In this document: in pieces, positions 1 through 6,905 of the stretch
How positions within the stretch are numbered: position 1 is the stretch's first letter
Layout: each line of letters opens with the position of its first letter
Assembly (NCBI GenBank): GCA_000720805.1
Contig: JODI01000049.1
Span: 31,935-95,934, forward strand
Origin: Streptomyces violaceoruber
GTDB lineage: Bacteria > Actinomycetota > Actinomycetes > Streptomycetales > Streptomycetaceae
Direction: 5' to 3'
DNA: 64,000 bases
Notes under the pieces: generated by a model
The model's database searches: none
What the model saw: only the letters and a program-made list of their open reading frames with translations
What the model was told of the DNA's origin: nothing
Program-made: the position numbers and the translations under genes

Positions 1-148
1 GCGCGAGGCGGTGGCCCCGGCGGCCTCGGCGCCCTCCCTGGGCCCGGCCACCCGCCCGGCGGCCCAGCCCGCGAGCCGCCCGCGCAAGGAGTCGGCCGCC
101 GACGACTTCAGCGACATCGAGGCGATCCTGAAGAAGCACGGCATCTGA
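1..148 (+). CDS. 3' end of an unidentified protein (partial)
   Basis: Only the last 48 codons and a TGA stop (146-148) lie in the window; the start is upstream of position 1. The readable part is an Ala/Pro-rich low-complexity linker followed by an acidic patch and a short amphipathic tail ending DIEAILKKHGI. A disordered linker closed by a short helical tail could be a partner-docking peptide, but nothing here identifies a family. Codon use (G/C in third position) is like that of the neighbours, so I take it as a real coding end. Confidence 0.6.
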   Translation, partial: REAVAPAASAPSLGPATRPAAQPASRPRKESAADDFSDIEAILKKHGI

Positions 149-326
149 TCTGGCGGGCGGGGTGGCATATGACCTCCGCATGACGACTGAAACGTCACAG
201 AGAGGTCCCCGCCCGTCCGGAAATGATCACGACCCGAACGGGACATCACGGAATACTGCGAACTCCCGCTCATTACGGGCGTGTTGATCGCGTGGCGTGC
301 GCGGACTGCGTCATCATCGCCGCGAG

Positions 327-479
327 ATGCTGGACACGAAACAGAGCGACGCCGCGCCACCTCAGGACGAGCCGCGCGGATGCCTCTTCGCCCTTTCCCA
401 GCCACCGCTGATGATCTTCCTTGCGGTGATCGGGTGTCTCCTGCTCATGGCAGCGCTGCACGATCTGCTGCTGCTCTGA
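327..479 (+). CDS. small single-span membrane protein (50 aa)
   Basis: A 50-residue ORF with a polar N-terminus and one strongly hydrophobic segment (about residues 27-50, rich in Leu/Ile/Met) that runs almost to the C-terminus. An in-frame ATG lies at 297, but the one at 327 gives a compact protein typical of the small membrane proteins often annotated in Streptomyces. There is no clear Shine-Dalgarno sequence, so start and even expression are uncertain. It stands alone between the partial upstream gene and a minisatellite. No function can be assigned. Confidence 0.45.
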   Translation: MLDTKQSDAAPPQDEPRGCLFALSQPPLMIFLAVIGCLLLMAALHDLLLL

Positions 480-543
480 GCCGTACCCGCGGTCTCCGGC
501 GTCACCCGCCGGGGGCCGCGTCGACACTGCCGTGACGTCCGGC

Positions 544-648
544 GTTCCGGACCTACCGCCACGAGTTCCGGACCTACCGCCACGAGTTCCGGACCTACCG
601 CCACGAGTTCCGGACCGGCCGCGACGAGTTCCGGACCGGCCGCGACGG
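544..648. repeat. 21-bp tandem repeat, five units
   Basis: Five head-to-tail 21-bp units: 544-564, 565-585 and 586-606 are identical, while 607-627 and 628-648 share a variant with three to four substitutions. Each unit starts GTTCCGGACC and ends ACGA (last unit ACGG). The array lies between the small membrane protein and the 3' end of the CGNR gene. Because 21 is a multiple of three, it leaves open frames on both strands that encode heptapeptide repeats, which I treat as shadows. It looks like a minisatellite. Confidence 0.9.
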
Positions 649-655
649 CCGGGTC

Positions 656-1216
656 TCAGCTCGCCGCTTCCTTGCGCCGCGCCCGGTACGCGGCCACATG
701 CAGCCGGTTCCCGCAGGTGCGGCTGTCGCAGTAGCGCCGCGAACGGTTGCGGGACAGGTCCACGAAGGCGCGCCGGCAGTCGGGCGCCTCGCAGCGGCGC
801 AGCCGTTCCTGCTCACCGGCCACCACGAAGAACGCCAGCGCCATCCCGCAGTCGGCGGCCATGTGGTCGGCGACGGAGGCGCCGGGCGCGAAGTAGTGGA
901 CATGCCAGTCGTAGCCGTCGTGGTCCGTGAGCCGCGGGGTGGTGCCCGCGGCGGCGACCAGTTCGTTGATCAGTCCGGCGGCGGTCCGCGGGTCCGGGGC
1001 GGCGAAGACCGCGGCGAACCGCCCGCGGATCTTGCGCACCGCCGAGAGATCGAACTCCGAGAGGACGCCGACATCGCTCATCTTGTGGTTCTGTACGAAA
1101 TTCTCCAGGGCTGCGACGTCCTGCAGCCCGTCCGGCGTCGTGTCGTCGTCCGGCGCCGTGTTGACCAGATCCACCACGGTGTCGAGGGCGCACCGGGTGT
1201 CGTGGGTGATCAGCAC
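656..1216 (-). CDS. CGNR zinc-finger (ABATE-type) protein
   Basis: A 186-aa protein. The C-terminus carries a four-cysteine finger: C142-x4-C147, then C163-x4-C168 followed at once by the G-N-R signature that names the CGNR family. The roughly 130 residues before it fit the ABATE domain (predicted stress-linked, nucleic-acid-binding transcription factors). This is a family-level assignment by motif. The GTG start at 1216 is chosen because AGGGAG lies 7 bases upstream; an upstream ATG would run through the 56-bp palindrome and gives an implausible Arg-rich extension. It is transcribed alone; its target genes are unknown. Confidence 0.8.
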   Translation of the reverse strand: MLITHDTRCALDTVVDLVNTAPDDDTTPDGLQDVAALENFVQNHKMSDVGVLSEFDLSAVRKIRGRFAAVFAAPDPRTAAGLINELVAAAGTTPRLTDHDGYDWHVHYFAPGASVADHMAADCGMALAFFVVAGEQERLRRCEAPDCRRAFVDLSRNRSRRYCDSRTCGNRLHVAAYRARRKEAAS

Positions 1217-1283
1217 GTTTCGCTCCCTGGCCTGGGGGTCGGGCGGACGCCCGCCGATGCTGGCCGATGGTAACGGCTCGCGG

Positions 1284-1339
1284 GGTGAGTCGGTGTCCGT
1301 CCGTTCCCGGTACCGGGAACGGACGGACACCGACTCACC
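1284..1339. repeat. perfect 56-bp palindrome (ssgB/CGNR intergenic)
   Basis: Two 28-base arms (1284-1311 and 1312-1339) are exact reverse complements with no spacer; the centre is GGTACC. It lies 138 bases beyond the ssgB stop and 67 bases upstream of the CGNR start, on the strand both genes use. The likeliest role is a terminator hairpin for ssgB, without a U-tract as is common in Streptomyces, but perfect symmetry at the centre also suits a protein-bound operator or a cruciform. Both arms match base by base. Confidence 0.95.
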
Positions 1340-1477
1340 GGGGCCGGGAGACACGCGCACCGGCGCCGCCCCGCGAGGATCCGCGGCGACGGCGCCGGTG
1401 TGTGCCGTATGCGGTTGTCTTGGCCCGAGCCGTCTCCCCGAGTGGACGGCGCCGGGCGGCTCTGTGCGGTCTCGCCC

Positions 1478-1891
1478 CTAGCTTTCCGCCAGGATGTGCG
1501 AGAGCTCCTGATCGAGATCGAAGTGCCGGTGTTCCGTGCCGGGCGGCACGGCGGCGTCAGTGCGCTTCAGGAAGGATTCCAGGGCCCGCGCCGGGGCCTC
1601 GAGCAGGGCCTCGCCCTCCGGAGAGCTCAGGGCGATGCAGACGACGCCCTGGCCATGACTGCGCGACGGCCAGACACGGACGTCGCCGGTTCCGGTGGGC
1701 CGGTGGAGGCCCTCCGCGAGGAGGTCACGGGCGAACACCCACTCGACGGTCTCTTCGGCTCCGGTGTGGAAGGTGGCGTGCACGGCGTAGGGGTCGGCCG
1801 TGTCGTACCGCAGGCCTGCGGGGACAGGCAGGGAGGACTCGCTCGACACAACGAGGCGCAGGTGCAGCTCGCAGCTGACCGTGGTGTTCAT
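1478..1891 (-). CDS. ssgB: SsgB sporulation septation protein
   Basis: A 137-aa SsgA-like protein; its sequence, from MNTTVSCELHLRLVVSS to the end HILAES, matches SsgB as I know it, including full length. In Streptomyces aerial hyphae SsgB marks future septum sites with SsgA and recruits FtsZ to build the sporulation septa; ssgB mutants are white and non-sporulating. It is a small soluble protein with no membrane span. The ATG at 1891 has only a weak upstream Shine-Dalgarno, but it is the start that gives the conserved N-terminus. It is a single gene with its own upstream region (1892-2082) and is followed by the 56-bp palindrome. Confidence 0.97.
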   Translation of the reverse strand: MNTTVSCELHLRLVVSSESSLPVPAGLRYDTADPYAVHATFHTGAEETVEWVFARDLLAEGLHRPTGTGDVRVWPSRSHGQGVVCIALSSPEGEALLEAPARALESFLKRTDAAVPPGTEHRHFDLDQELSHILAES

Positions 1892-1953
1892 AAGCGCCAG
1901 GGCCTTTCGCTCAGTGTGCGCTCGGGGATTCGCACGTCGGCGAAATCGACATG

Positions 1954-1976
1954 CCACCTACGGTGCCGTTGTAAAC
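1954..1976 (-). promoter_or_regulatory. candidate SigH-type promoter of ssgB
   Basis: On the minus strand a GTTT (1976-1973) and a GGTGG (1958-1954) are separated by 14 bases, similar to the GTTT-N14-16-GGGTA pattern of SigB-like stress sigma factors. Published work ties ssgB expression in S. coelicolor to SigH. The -10 part matches imperfectly, so this is a suggestion from position and pattern only. Confidence 0.3.
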
Positions 1977-2068
1977 CCCTCTGAGTGTTTTGCGTGCCTT
2001 TACGTAACTCTTCCGGCCGAGAGCGTGTTCGCACGGTACGGCCATTCCGGTGACTGGTTTCTGTCCGG

Positions 2069-2074
2069 TAGGGT
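2069..2074 (+). promoter_or_regulatory. -10 element of a probable leaderless transcript
   Basis: TAGGGT is a good SigHrdB-type -10. Transcription would start 6-8 bases downstream, essentially at the ATG at 2083, and no Shine-Dalgarno precedes that ATG, so the gene downstream is probably leaderless. A -35 match (TTCCGG at 2045-2050, spacer 18) is poor. Confidence 0.45.
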
Positions 2075-2082
2075 TTGGCTGT

Positions 2083-2535
2083 ATGAATACGGGGAGTGAC
2101 GAGCCGGGCGAGGTTGCCGTGGCGGCGGACGGGGCGAAGGTGGACGGGTCGGCGAGCGAGCAGGGGCTCGGCTCCAAGGCGCCCGAATTCATCAAGGCGC
2201 GTCGCATGCTGCACCTGAGCTGGCAGGTCGGGATCTTCGTCATCGGGCTCGCGGTCGTGGTCCTCGGCATCATCATGCTGCCGTTGCCCGGACCGGGCTG
2301 GGTGGTGATCTTCGGTGGCATGGCGATCTGGGCGACCGAGTTCGTCTGGGCCCAGCTGGTGCTGCGCTGGACCAAACGCAAGGTCACCGAGGCGGCCCAG
2401 CGCGCGCTGGACCCCAAGGTGCGGCGGCGCAACATCATCCTGACGTCGGTCGGCTTGGTGATCGTGGCCGCCATCGTCGGCGTCTACCTCTGGAAGTTCG
2501 GCGTCGTGATGCCCTGGAAGATCAAGGACCAGTGA
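2083..2535 (+). CDS. PGPGW-family transmembrane protein
   Basis: A 150-aa protein with an acidic, disordered N-terminus (about 1-40), two hydrophobic segments (about 47-66 and 72-89) joined by PLPGPGW (67-73), a basic cytoplasmic stretch, and a third span near 118-138. The PGPGW motif defines a family of putative actinobacterial transmembrane proteins whose function is unknown. The start at 2083 follows from the -10 placed just upstream. It is a single gene, between ssgB (divergent) and a tRNA. Confidence 0.85.
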   Translation: MNTGSDEPGEVAVAADGAKVDGSASEQGLGSKAPEFIKARRMLHLSWQVGIFVIGLAVVVLGIIMLPLPGPGWVVIFGGMAIWATEFVWAQLVLRWTKRKVTEAAQRALDPKVRRRNIILTSVGLVIVAAIVGVYLWKFGVVMPWKIKDQ

Positions 2536-2613
2536 TCCCCGGCGGGGGTGCGCGGGCCGGTCGCCGCCGGTCACCCGCACCCGCTGACATGCGGTAATGT
2601 TCTCCGTGCGCCC

Positions 2614-2685
2614 GGGCGATTAGCTCAGTGGGAGAGCGCTTCGTTCACACCGAAGAGGTCACTGGTTCGAACCCAGTATCGCCCA
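2614..2685 (+). tRNA. tRNA-Val (anticodon CAC), copy 1
   Basis: Full cloverleaf: acceptor GGGCGAT/ATCGCCC, D arm GCTC/GAGC, anticodon stem CTTCG/CGAAG around loop TTCACAC (anticodon CAC reads GUG), T arm ACTGG/CCAGT with TTCGAAC. Discriminator A; CCA is not encoded. A TAATGT -10 lies at 2595-2600. The 72-base gene is identical to the copy at 12719-12790. Confidence 0.97.
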
Positions 2686-2693
2686 CCCCGGAT

Positions 2694-2732
2694 ACGGCGG
2701 CCCGTCTGCGAGAGAAGCAGATGGGCCGCCGT
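2694..2732 (+). terminator. tRNA-Val terminator hairpin
   Basis: Sixteen-base arms (2694-2709 and 2717-2732) pair with one G-U and a 7-base loop, starting 8 bases after the tRNA. There is no U-tract, as usual in Streptomyces. Confidence 0.8.
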
Positions 2733-2948
2733 CGTCTGTGCGTGAGGCGTGCGCGATCCAGCGATCAATATCCGCGCGTCCTGGGCCCGGTCGTGTTCGG
2801 TCCGTCGATCGTGTGCCCCTCACCTGCGGCATCGCCCTCCCTCGAGCGGTCGGCGGACCCGACGCTCCGTCAACTCGCCCTGCCCGGCGGCGAGAAATTC
2901 CTGTCCGAATCATTGACGCACTCCGGGGCCCTCCGTAACTTGTGCCAG

Positions 2949-2972
2949 CAAGCGCTTACTTGAAACGATTCA
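2949..2972 (+). promoter_or_regulatory. two LacI-type operators before the sugar ABC operon
   Basis: CAAGCGCTTA (2949-2958) is a CG-centred palindrome, and TGAAACGATTCA (2961-2972) is a 12-base near-palindrome with a central CG; both have the look of LacI-family operators that control sugar ABC operons in Streptomyces. They lie 38-61 bases before the start at 3010, a place where a bound repressor would block transcription. No LacI gene lies in the window. The rest of the gene-free stretch 2686-3009 holds the tRNA terminator and otherwise nothing I can recognise. Confidence 0.6.
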
Positions 2973-3009
2973 TGCAGGCGGCAACGACGCTGCGCGGGGA
3001 GGCCCGACT

Positions 3010-4299
3010 GTGGGAACCAGCCGGAATGTTGAGAGACGTACGATCCTGAAGGCGGCCGGCGCCACGGCTGCCACGCTTGGGCTGGCGGCGACGACGGCGT
3101 GCGGTGGTGACGGAAGCACCTCGTCCGATGGGACGGTGACAATCCGTTACGCGTGGTGGGGAGCCGAGGACCGCGCCCAGCGGATCAACAAGACCATCGC
3201 GCTCTTCGAGAAGAAGTACCCGAAGATCAAGGTGAAAACGGACTTCCAGCCGTATGTGGACTTCTGGAAGAAGTTCAACACCCAGGCTTCCGGTGGGAAC
3301 CCGCCGGACGTCTTCCAGAATGCCATTGGATTCCTGCGGAAATACGACGCGAAGAACGTGCTGCTGGATCTCAGCGAGCAGGTCAAGGCGGGCAACCTCT
3401 CCATGGACGGCTTCCGGGCCGGCCTGGAGAAGTTCGGCGAGATCGACGGCAAGCTGCTCGGAGTTCCGGTCGGCTCCAACTCGATGGCCCTGGTCATCGA
3501 CAAGCCCGTCTACACCAGGGCCGGCGTGAAGCCCGAGCAGGGCTGGACCTGGGACGACTTCGACGCGGCGATGAAGAAGATCCGCGACAAGACGGGGCGC
3601 GCCGGCGACAGCGGCATGTACGGCGTCATGTACCTCTACGACCTCTACCTGCGCCAGAACGGCAAGGCGTTCTTCACCGAGGAGGGGCTCGGCTTCACCG
3701 AGGCCGATCTGACGGACTGGTGGACGAAGGCCGAGAAGGGCATCCAGGAGGGTGTCTTCGCCGACGCCAAGAAGGTCGCCCAGGTCAAGCCCAAGTCGGC
3801 CGTCTCCGCGGAACTCGCCGCCAGTGAGTTCACCTGGGACAACTTCACCGTCCGCTACACCTCCGAAGGCAAGAGCGAGTACGGTCTGGCCCCCATTCCG
3901 ACCACCGACGGCAAGAAGACCGGCCAGTACCTCGGCTCCCTGATGCTCAGCGGCTCCAAGAGGACGCAGCACCCCAAGGAAGTCGCCCAGTTCATCGACT
4001 TCATGGTGCACGACCCCGAGGTCGCCAAGATCATGGGCTATGACCGTGGGGTGCCGGCGACACAGGCCCAGTACGACGCGTTCAAGCCGACCGACGAGGT
4101 CAACAAGGCGATCGCCGCCTACGAGGAGTCCCTCGTCAAGGCGGGCGTCCTGCAGCCGATCACCCCGCACCCGAACGGCGCCGACATCTGCGAGTCCGCC
4201 TTCCTGCGGATCGCCGAGGAGCTCGCCCTGGGCACGCGCTCGGTCGCCGACGCCGTCAAGCAGTTCTTCACCGAGTCGAAGACGGCTCTCGTCGTCTGA
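3010..4299 (+). CDS. sugar ABC transporter substrate-binding lipoprotein (Tat)
   Basis: A 429-aa family-1 extracellular solute-binding protein. The N-terminus has a twin-arginine motif (RRTILK, residues 9-14), a hydrophobic stretch and a lipobox-like LAATTAC with Cys31, so it is probably exported folded and lipid-anchored outside the membrane. The mature part has the usual sugar-binder look (YAWWGAEDRAQRI near the start, many Trp/Tyr). The GTG start is backed by GGGGAGG at 2995-3001. It is the first gene of a coupled operon: its TGA overlaps the ATG of the next gene. From the YesL- and YetA-like genes downstream I infer oligo-rhamnogalacturonan or a related pectin fragment as ligand; the sequence alone says only oligosaccharide. 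Confidence 0.88.
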   Translation: MGTSRNVERRTILKAAGATAATLGLAATTACGGDGSTSSDGTVTIRYAWWGAEDRAQRINKTIALFEKKYPKIKVKTDFQPYVDFWKKFNTQASGGNPPDVFQNAIGFLRKYDAKNVLLDLSEQVKAGNLSMDGFRAGLEKFGEIDGKLLGVPVGSNSMALVIDKPVYTRAGVKPEQGWTWDDFDAAMKKIRDKTGRAGDSGMYGVMYLYDLYLRQNGKAFFTEEGLGFTEADLTDWWTKAEKGIQEGVFADAKKVAQVKPKSAVSAELAASEFTWDNFTVRYTSEGKSEYGLAPIPTTDGKKTGQYLGSLMLSGSKRTQHPKEVAQFIDFMVHDPEVAKIMGYDRGVPATQAQYDAFKPTDEVNKAIAAYEESLVKAGVLQPITPHPNGADICESAFLRIAEELALGTRSVADAVKQFFTESKTALVV

Positions 4300-5300
4300 T
4301 GGGAACCACCGTGACACACGCCCCTGCGATGGAGGGCCTGTCCAAGGACTCCGAGCCGCGGCACGGTCCGGTGAACTCCCCGCGCCCCGCCGCACTCAAG
4401 CGGCGGGGCCGCCGGGAGACCCTGGCCGGATATCTCTTCATGTCCCCCTGGATCGCCGGTTTCCTGCTGCTCACAGCGGGACCGATGATCGCCTCGCTGT
4501 ACTTCGCGTTCACCGACTACAACCTGTTCGACGCGCCGAAGTGGATCGGCCTCGACAACTTCTCCGAGATGTTCGGCGACCCCCGCTGGCGCCACTCGGT
4601 GAAGGTGACGATGTGGTACGTCGTCGTCGGTACGCCGCTCAAGCTGCTCCTGGCTCTCGGGGTGGCGCTGCTGCTCGCCCAGAAGCGGCGCGGGCAGGCC
4701 TTCTACCGGGCCGCCTTCTACGCGCCGTCGCTGATCGGGGCGAGCGTCTCCGTCGCGATCGTCTGGAAGGCGATCTTCTCGGACGACGCCATCGTCGACC
4801 GTACGCAGAAGGTCTTCGGGATCGACGTCGGCGGCTGGACCGGCGACCCGAACATGATCATCTACAGTCTGGTCGCGCTCACCGTCTGGCAGTTCGGCGC
4901 CCCCATGGTCATCTTCCTGGCCGGTCTCAAGCAGGTCCCGCGCGAGCTGTACGAGGCGGCCGAGGTCGACGGGGCCGGCAAGTGGCGGCGGTTCTGGAAC
5001 ATCACCCTGCCGATGATCTCCCCGGTGCTGTTCTTCAACGTCCTGCTGGAGACGATCCACTCCTTCCAGATCTTCAGCTCGGCGTACATCGTCGGCGGCG
5101 GCGCCGGAAGCAACGCCTGCGGTCCGGCGGACGGCTCGATGGTCTACACCTGCTATCTCTACGTCCAGGGCTTCGAGAACAGCCGGATGGGTCTGGCCTC
5201 CGCCATGGCCTGGATGCTGCTCGTCGCGGTCGCACTGGTGACGGCGGTGCTGTTCTGGTCCCAGAAGCGCTGGGTGCACTACGAGGAGGGCGCCCGATGA
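4299..5300 (+). CDS. sugar ABC transporter permease (MalF type)
   Basis: A 333-aa inner-membrane permease with six predicted spans and the cytoplasmic EAA loop (EAAEVDGAGKWRRFWNITLP, about residues 218-237) that docks the ATPase. The first 45 residues are a polar cytoplasmic tail. Start and upstream stop share one base (TGATG at 4297-4301), so translation is coupled to the binding protein. It pairs with the next gene to form the channel. There is no ATP-binding subunit in the operon; in Streptomyces, sugar importers of this class commonly share the ATPase MsiK, encoded elsewhere, and I infer that here. Confidence 0.9.
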   Translation: MGTTVTHAPAMEGLSKDSEPRHGPVNSPRPAALKRRGRRETLAGYLFMSPWIAGFLLLTAGPMIASLYFAFTDYNLFDAPKWIGLDNFSEMFGDPRWRHSVKVTMWYVVVGTPLKLLLALGVALLLAQKRRGQAFYRAAFYAPSLIGASVSVAIVWKAIFSDDAIVDRTQKVFGIDVGGWTGDPNMIIYSLVALTVWQFGAPMVIFLAGLKQVPRELYEAAEVDGAGKWRRFWNITLPMISPVLFFNVLLETIHSFQIFSSAYIVGGGAGSNACGPADGSMVYTCYLYVQGFENSRMGLASAMAWMLLVAVALVTAVLFWSQKRWVHYEEGAR

Positions 5301-6190
5301 GCGCGCAGGCCACCGACATCACGCAGGCCCGCTCCACGAAGGCGGGCAACCTCCGTCGCGGACTGCCCGGTTCCCTGGCCTGGCACATCGGGTCCCTGGT
5401 GATCCTCGCGGTGATCCTCTATCCGGTGATCTGGGTCATCGGCGGTTCCTTCAAGAAGAGCGGGGACATCATCGGGAGCCTGGATCTCTTCCCGGGCGAC
5501 CCGATCATCTCGAACTACACCGGGCTCGCCGACGGCATCGCGGACATCTCGATCTCCACGTTCTTCGTCAACTCGCTCACGCTGGCGATCGGTTCGGTGG
5601 TCGGGATCCTGGTGTCCTGCTCGCTGACCGCGTACGCCTTCGCGAAGATCAGGTTCGCGGGCCGCAACCTGCTGTTCACGCTGATGATCGGCACACTGCT
5701 GCTGCCGTACCACGTGCTGCTGATCCCCCAGTACGTGGTGTTCCGCAACCTGAACCTGATCAACACGTACGCCCCGCTCCTGCTGGGCAAGTACCTGGCC
5801 ACGGAGGCGTTCTTCGTCTTCCTGATGGTGCAGTTCATGCGCAACCTGCCCAAGGAGCTCGACGAGGCGGCCCGTCTCGACGGCTGCGGGCACTTCCGCG
5901 TCTACTGGTCGATCGTGCTCCCGCTGTGCCGGCCGGCCCTGATCACCAGCGCGATCTTCACCTTCATCAACTCCTGGAACGACTTCATGGGCCCGCTGAT
6001 CTACCTCAACGAGCCCGACAAGTACACGGTCTCCCTCGGTCTGAAGATGTTCGTGGACCAGGAGGGCCTGGCGAACTACGGCGGAATGATCGCGATGTCG
6101 CTGGTCGCCCTGCTGCCGGTGCTCGCCTTCTTCCTCGCCTTCCAGCGCTATCTGATCGACGGCATGGCGACGTCCGGACTGAAGGGCTGA
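5297..6190 (+). CDS. sugar ABC transporter permease (MalG type)
   Basis: A 297-aa second permease with six predicted membrane spans and an EAA loop (EAARLDGCGHFRVYWSIVLP, near residue 190). Its ATG lies inside the stop region of the MalF-type gene (ATGA at 5297-5300), so the two are translated together in equal amounts. The C-terminus ends in the short basic/Gly tail (TSGLKG) common to MalG-like permeases of the carbohydrate uptake-1 class. It forms the channel heterodimer with the preceding protein. Confidence 0.9.
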   Translation: MSAQATDITQARSTKAGNLRRGLPGSLAWHIGSLVILAVILYPVIWVIGGSFKKSGDIIGSLDLFPGDPIISNYTGLADGIADISISTFFVNSLTLAIGSVVGILVSCSLTAYAFAKIRFAGRNLLFTLMIGTLLLPYHVLLIPQYVVFRNLNLINTYAPLLLGKYLATEAFFVFLMVQFMRNLPKELDEAARLDGCGHFRVYWSIVLPLCRPALITSAIFTFINSWNDFMGPLIYLNEPDKYTVSLGLKMFVDQEGLANYGGMIAMSLVALLPVLAFFLAFQRYLIDGMATSGLKG

Positions 6191-6201
6191 GGCGGTTCTC
6201 C

Positions 6202-6801
6202 ATGGCCGAAGCACGCGTGAAAGCCCGCGCCCCGCGCAAGGAGTCCGTCTTCGCCGAGCGGTTCGCGGTCTTCGCCGAGTGTCTGCTCACCGGGGTGTGG
6301 ATCGCGGTGGCCTCGCTGGGCGTGGTCACCTACCCGGCCGCCTTCGCCGCCGGGGCGCGGCACCTGCGTCGCCGTACCGCTCACGAGGCGGGCGGCTGGC
6401 GGGAGTTCGTCGCCGACTTCCGGGTGGCCGTACGCGGCGGATGGCTCGCCGGGCTGTCCGGCTGGGCCGCGGCGGCCGCGGTCTGGCTGGACGTGCAGGC
6501 CGTACGGGCCGGGATCCCGGGCGGGCCGCTGGTCGGGGCCGTCGGTGTGTTCGCGCTCATCGGGCTCGTCGTGGCCGGGCTGCGCGCGGCGGCGGTGTGG
6601 ACGCCTGGCGCCACCTGGCGTTCCCTGCTCGCCGAGGCCGGCCGCCGGACCGTGCTCGACCCCGCCGGCTCCTTCCTGATCGTCGGCGGACTGGCTGTGG
6701 TGGCCGTGTCCGCGTGGTTCGCCACTCCGCTGGCGGTGCCCGTCCTCGGGGCCGTCGCGGCGGCCGCCGTAGCCGTGGAGGAGCGTCACCGGCGCCGCTG
6801 A
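6202..6801 (+). CDS. YesL/DUF624-like membrane protein
   Basis: A 199-aa protein starting 11 bases after the permease, in the same operon. It has about five hydrophobic segments (the first around residues 25-50, then near 80-95, 110-130, 155-170 and 172-190) and short Arg-rich loops. Size, span pattern and its place right behind a binding protein and two permeases fit the DUF624/YesL family, which in Bacillus lies in the rhamnogalacturonan (yes) locus and in many oligosaccharide ABC operons. The biochemical role of the family is not known. Assignment rests on layout plus context rather than one sharp motif. Confidence 0.6.
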   Translation: MAEARVKARAPRKESVFAERFAVFAECLLTGVWIAVASLGVVTYPAAFAAGARHLRRRTAHEAGGWREFVADFRVAVRGGWLAGLSGWAAAAAVWLDVQAVRAGIPGGPLVGAVGVFALIGLVVAGLRAAAVWTPGATWRSLLAEAGRRTVLDPAGSFLIVGGLAVVAVSAWFATPLAVPVLGAVAAAAVAVEERHRRR

Positions 6802-6905
6802 CGGGCGGCGCCCTCTCACCAGGTCGGCGCCCCGGGCGTCGCACCCTCTCTCTGTCATGCCCCTGACCACCCCTTGCCCCGCACGGAAGGAAAGGCTGCA
6901 TCTCC

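Noticed and set aside
532..930. Heptapeptide-repeat protein over the 21-bp array
   Set aside because: The frame stays open only because the repeat is a multiple of three; it overlaps the CGNR gene on the other strand and has no start signal.
2956..4395. Long minus-strand open frame (479 aa) opposite the sugar-binding protein gene
   Set aside because: It mirrors the real gene, a common effect of G/C-rich third positions; the plus-strand product has a Tat signal, lipobox and family features.
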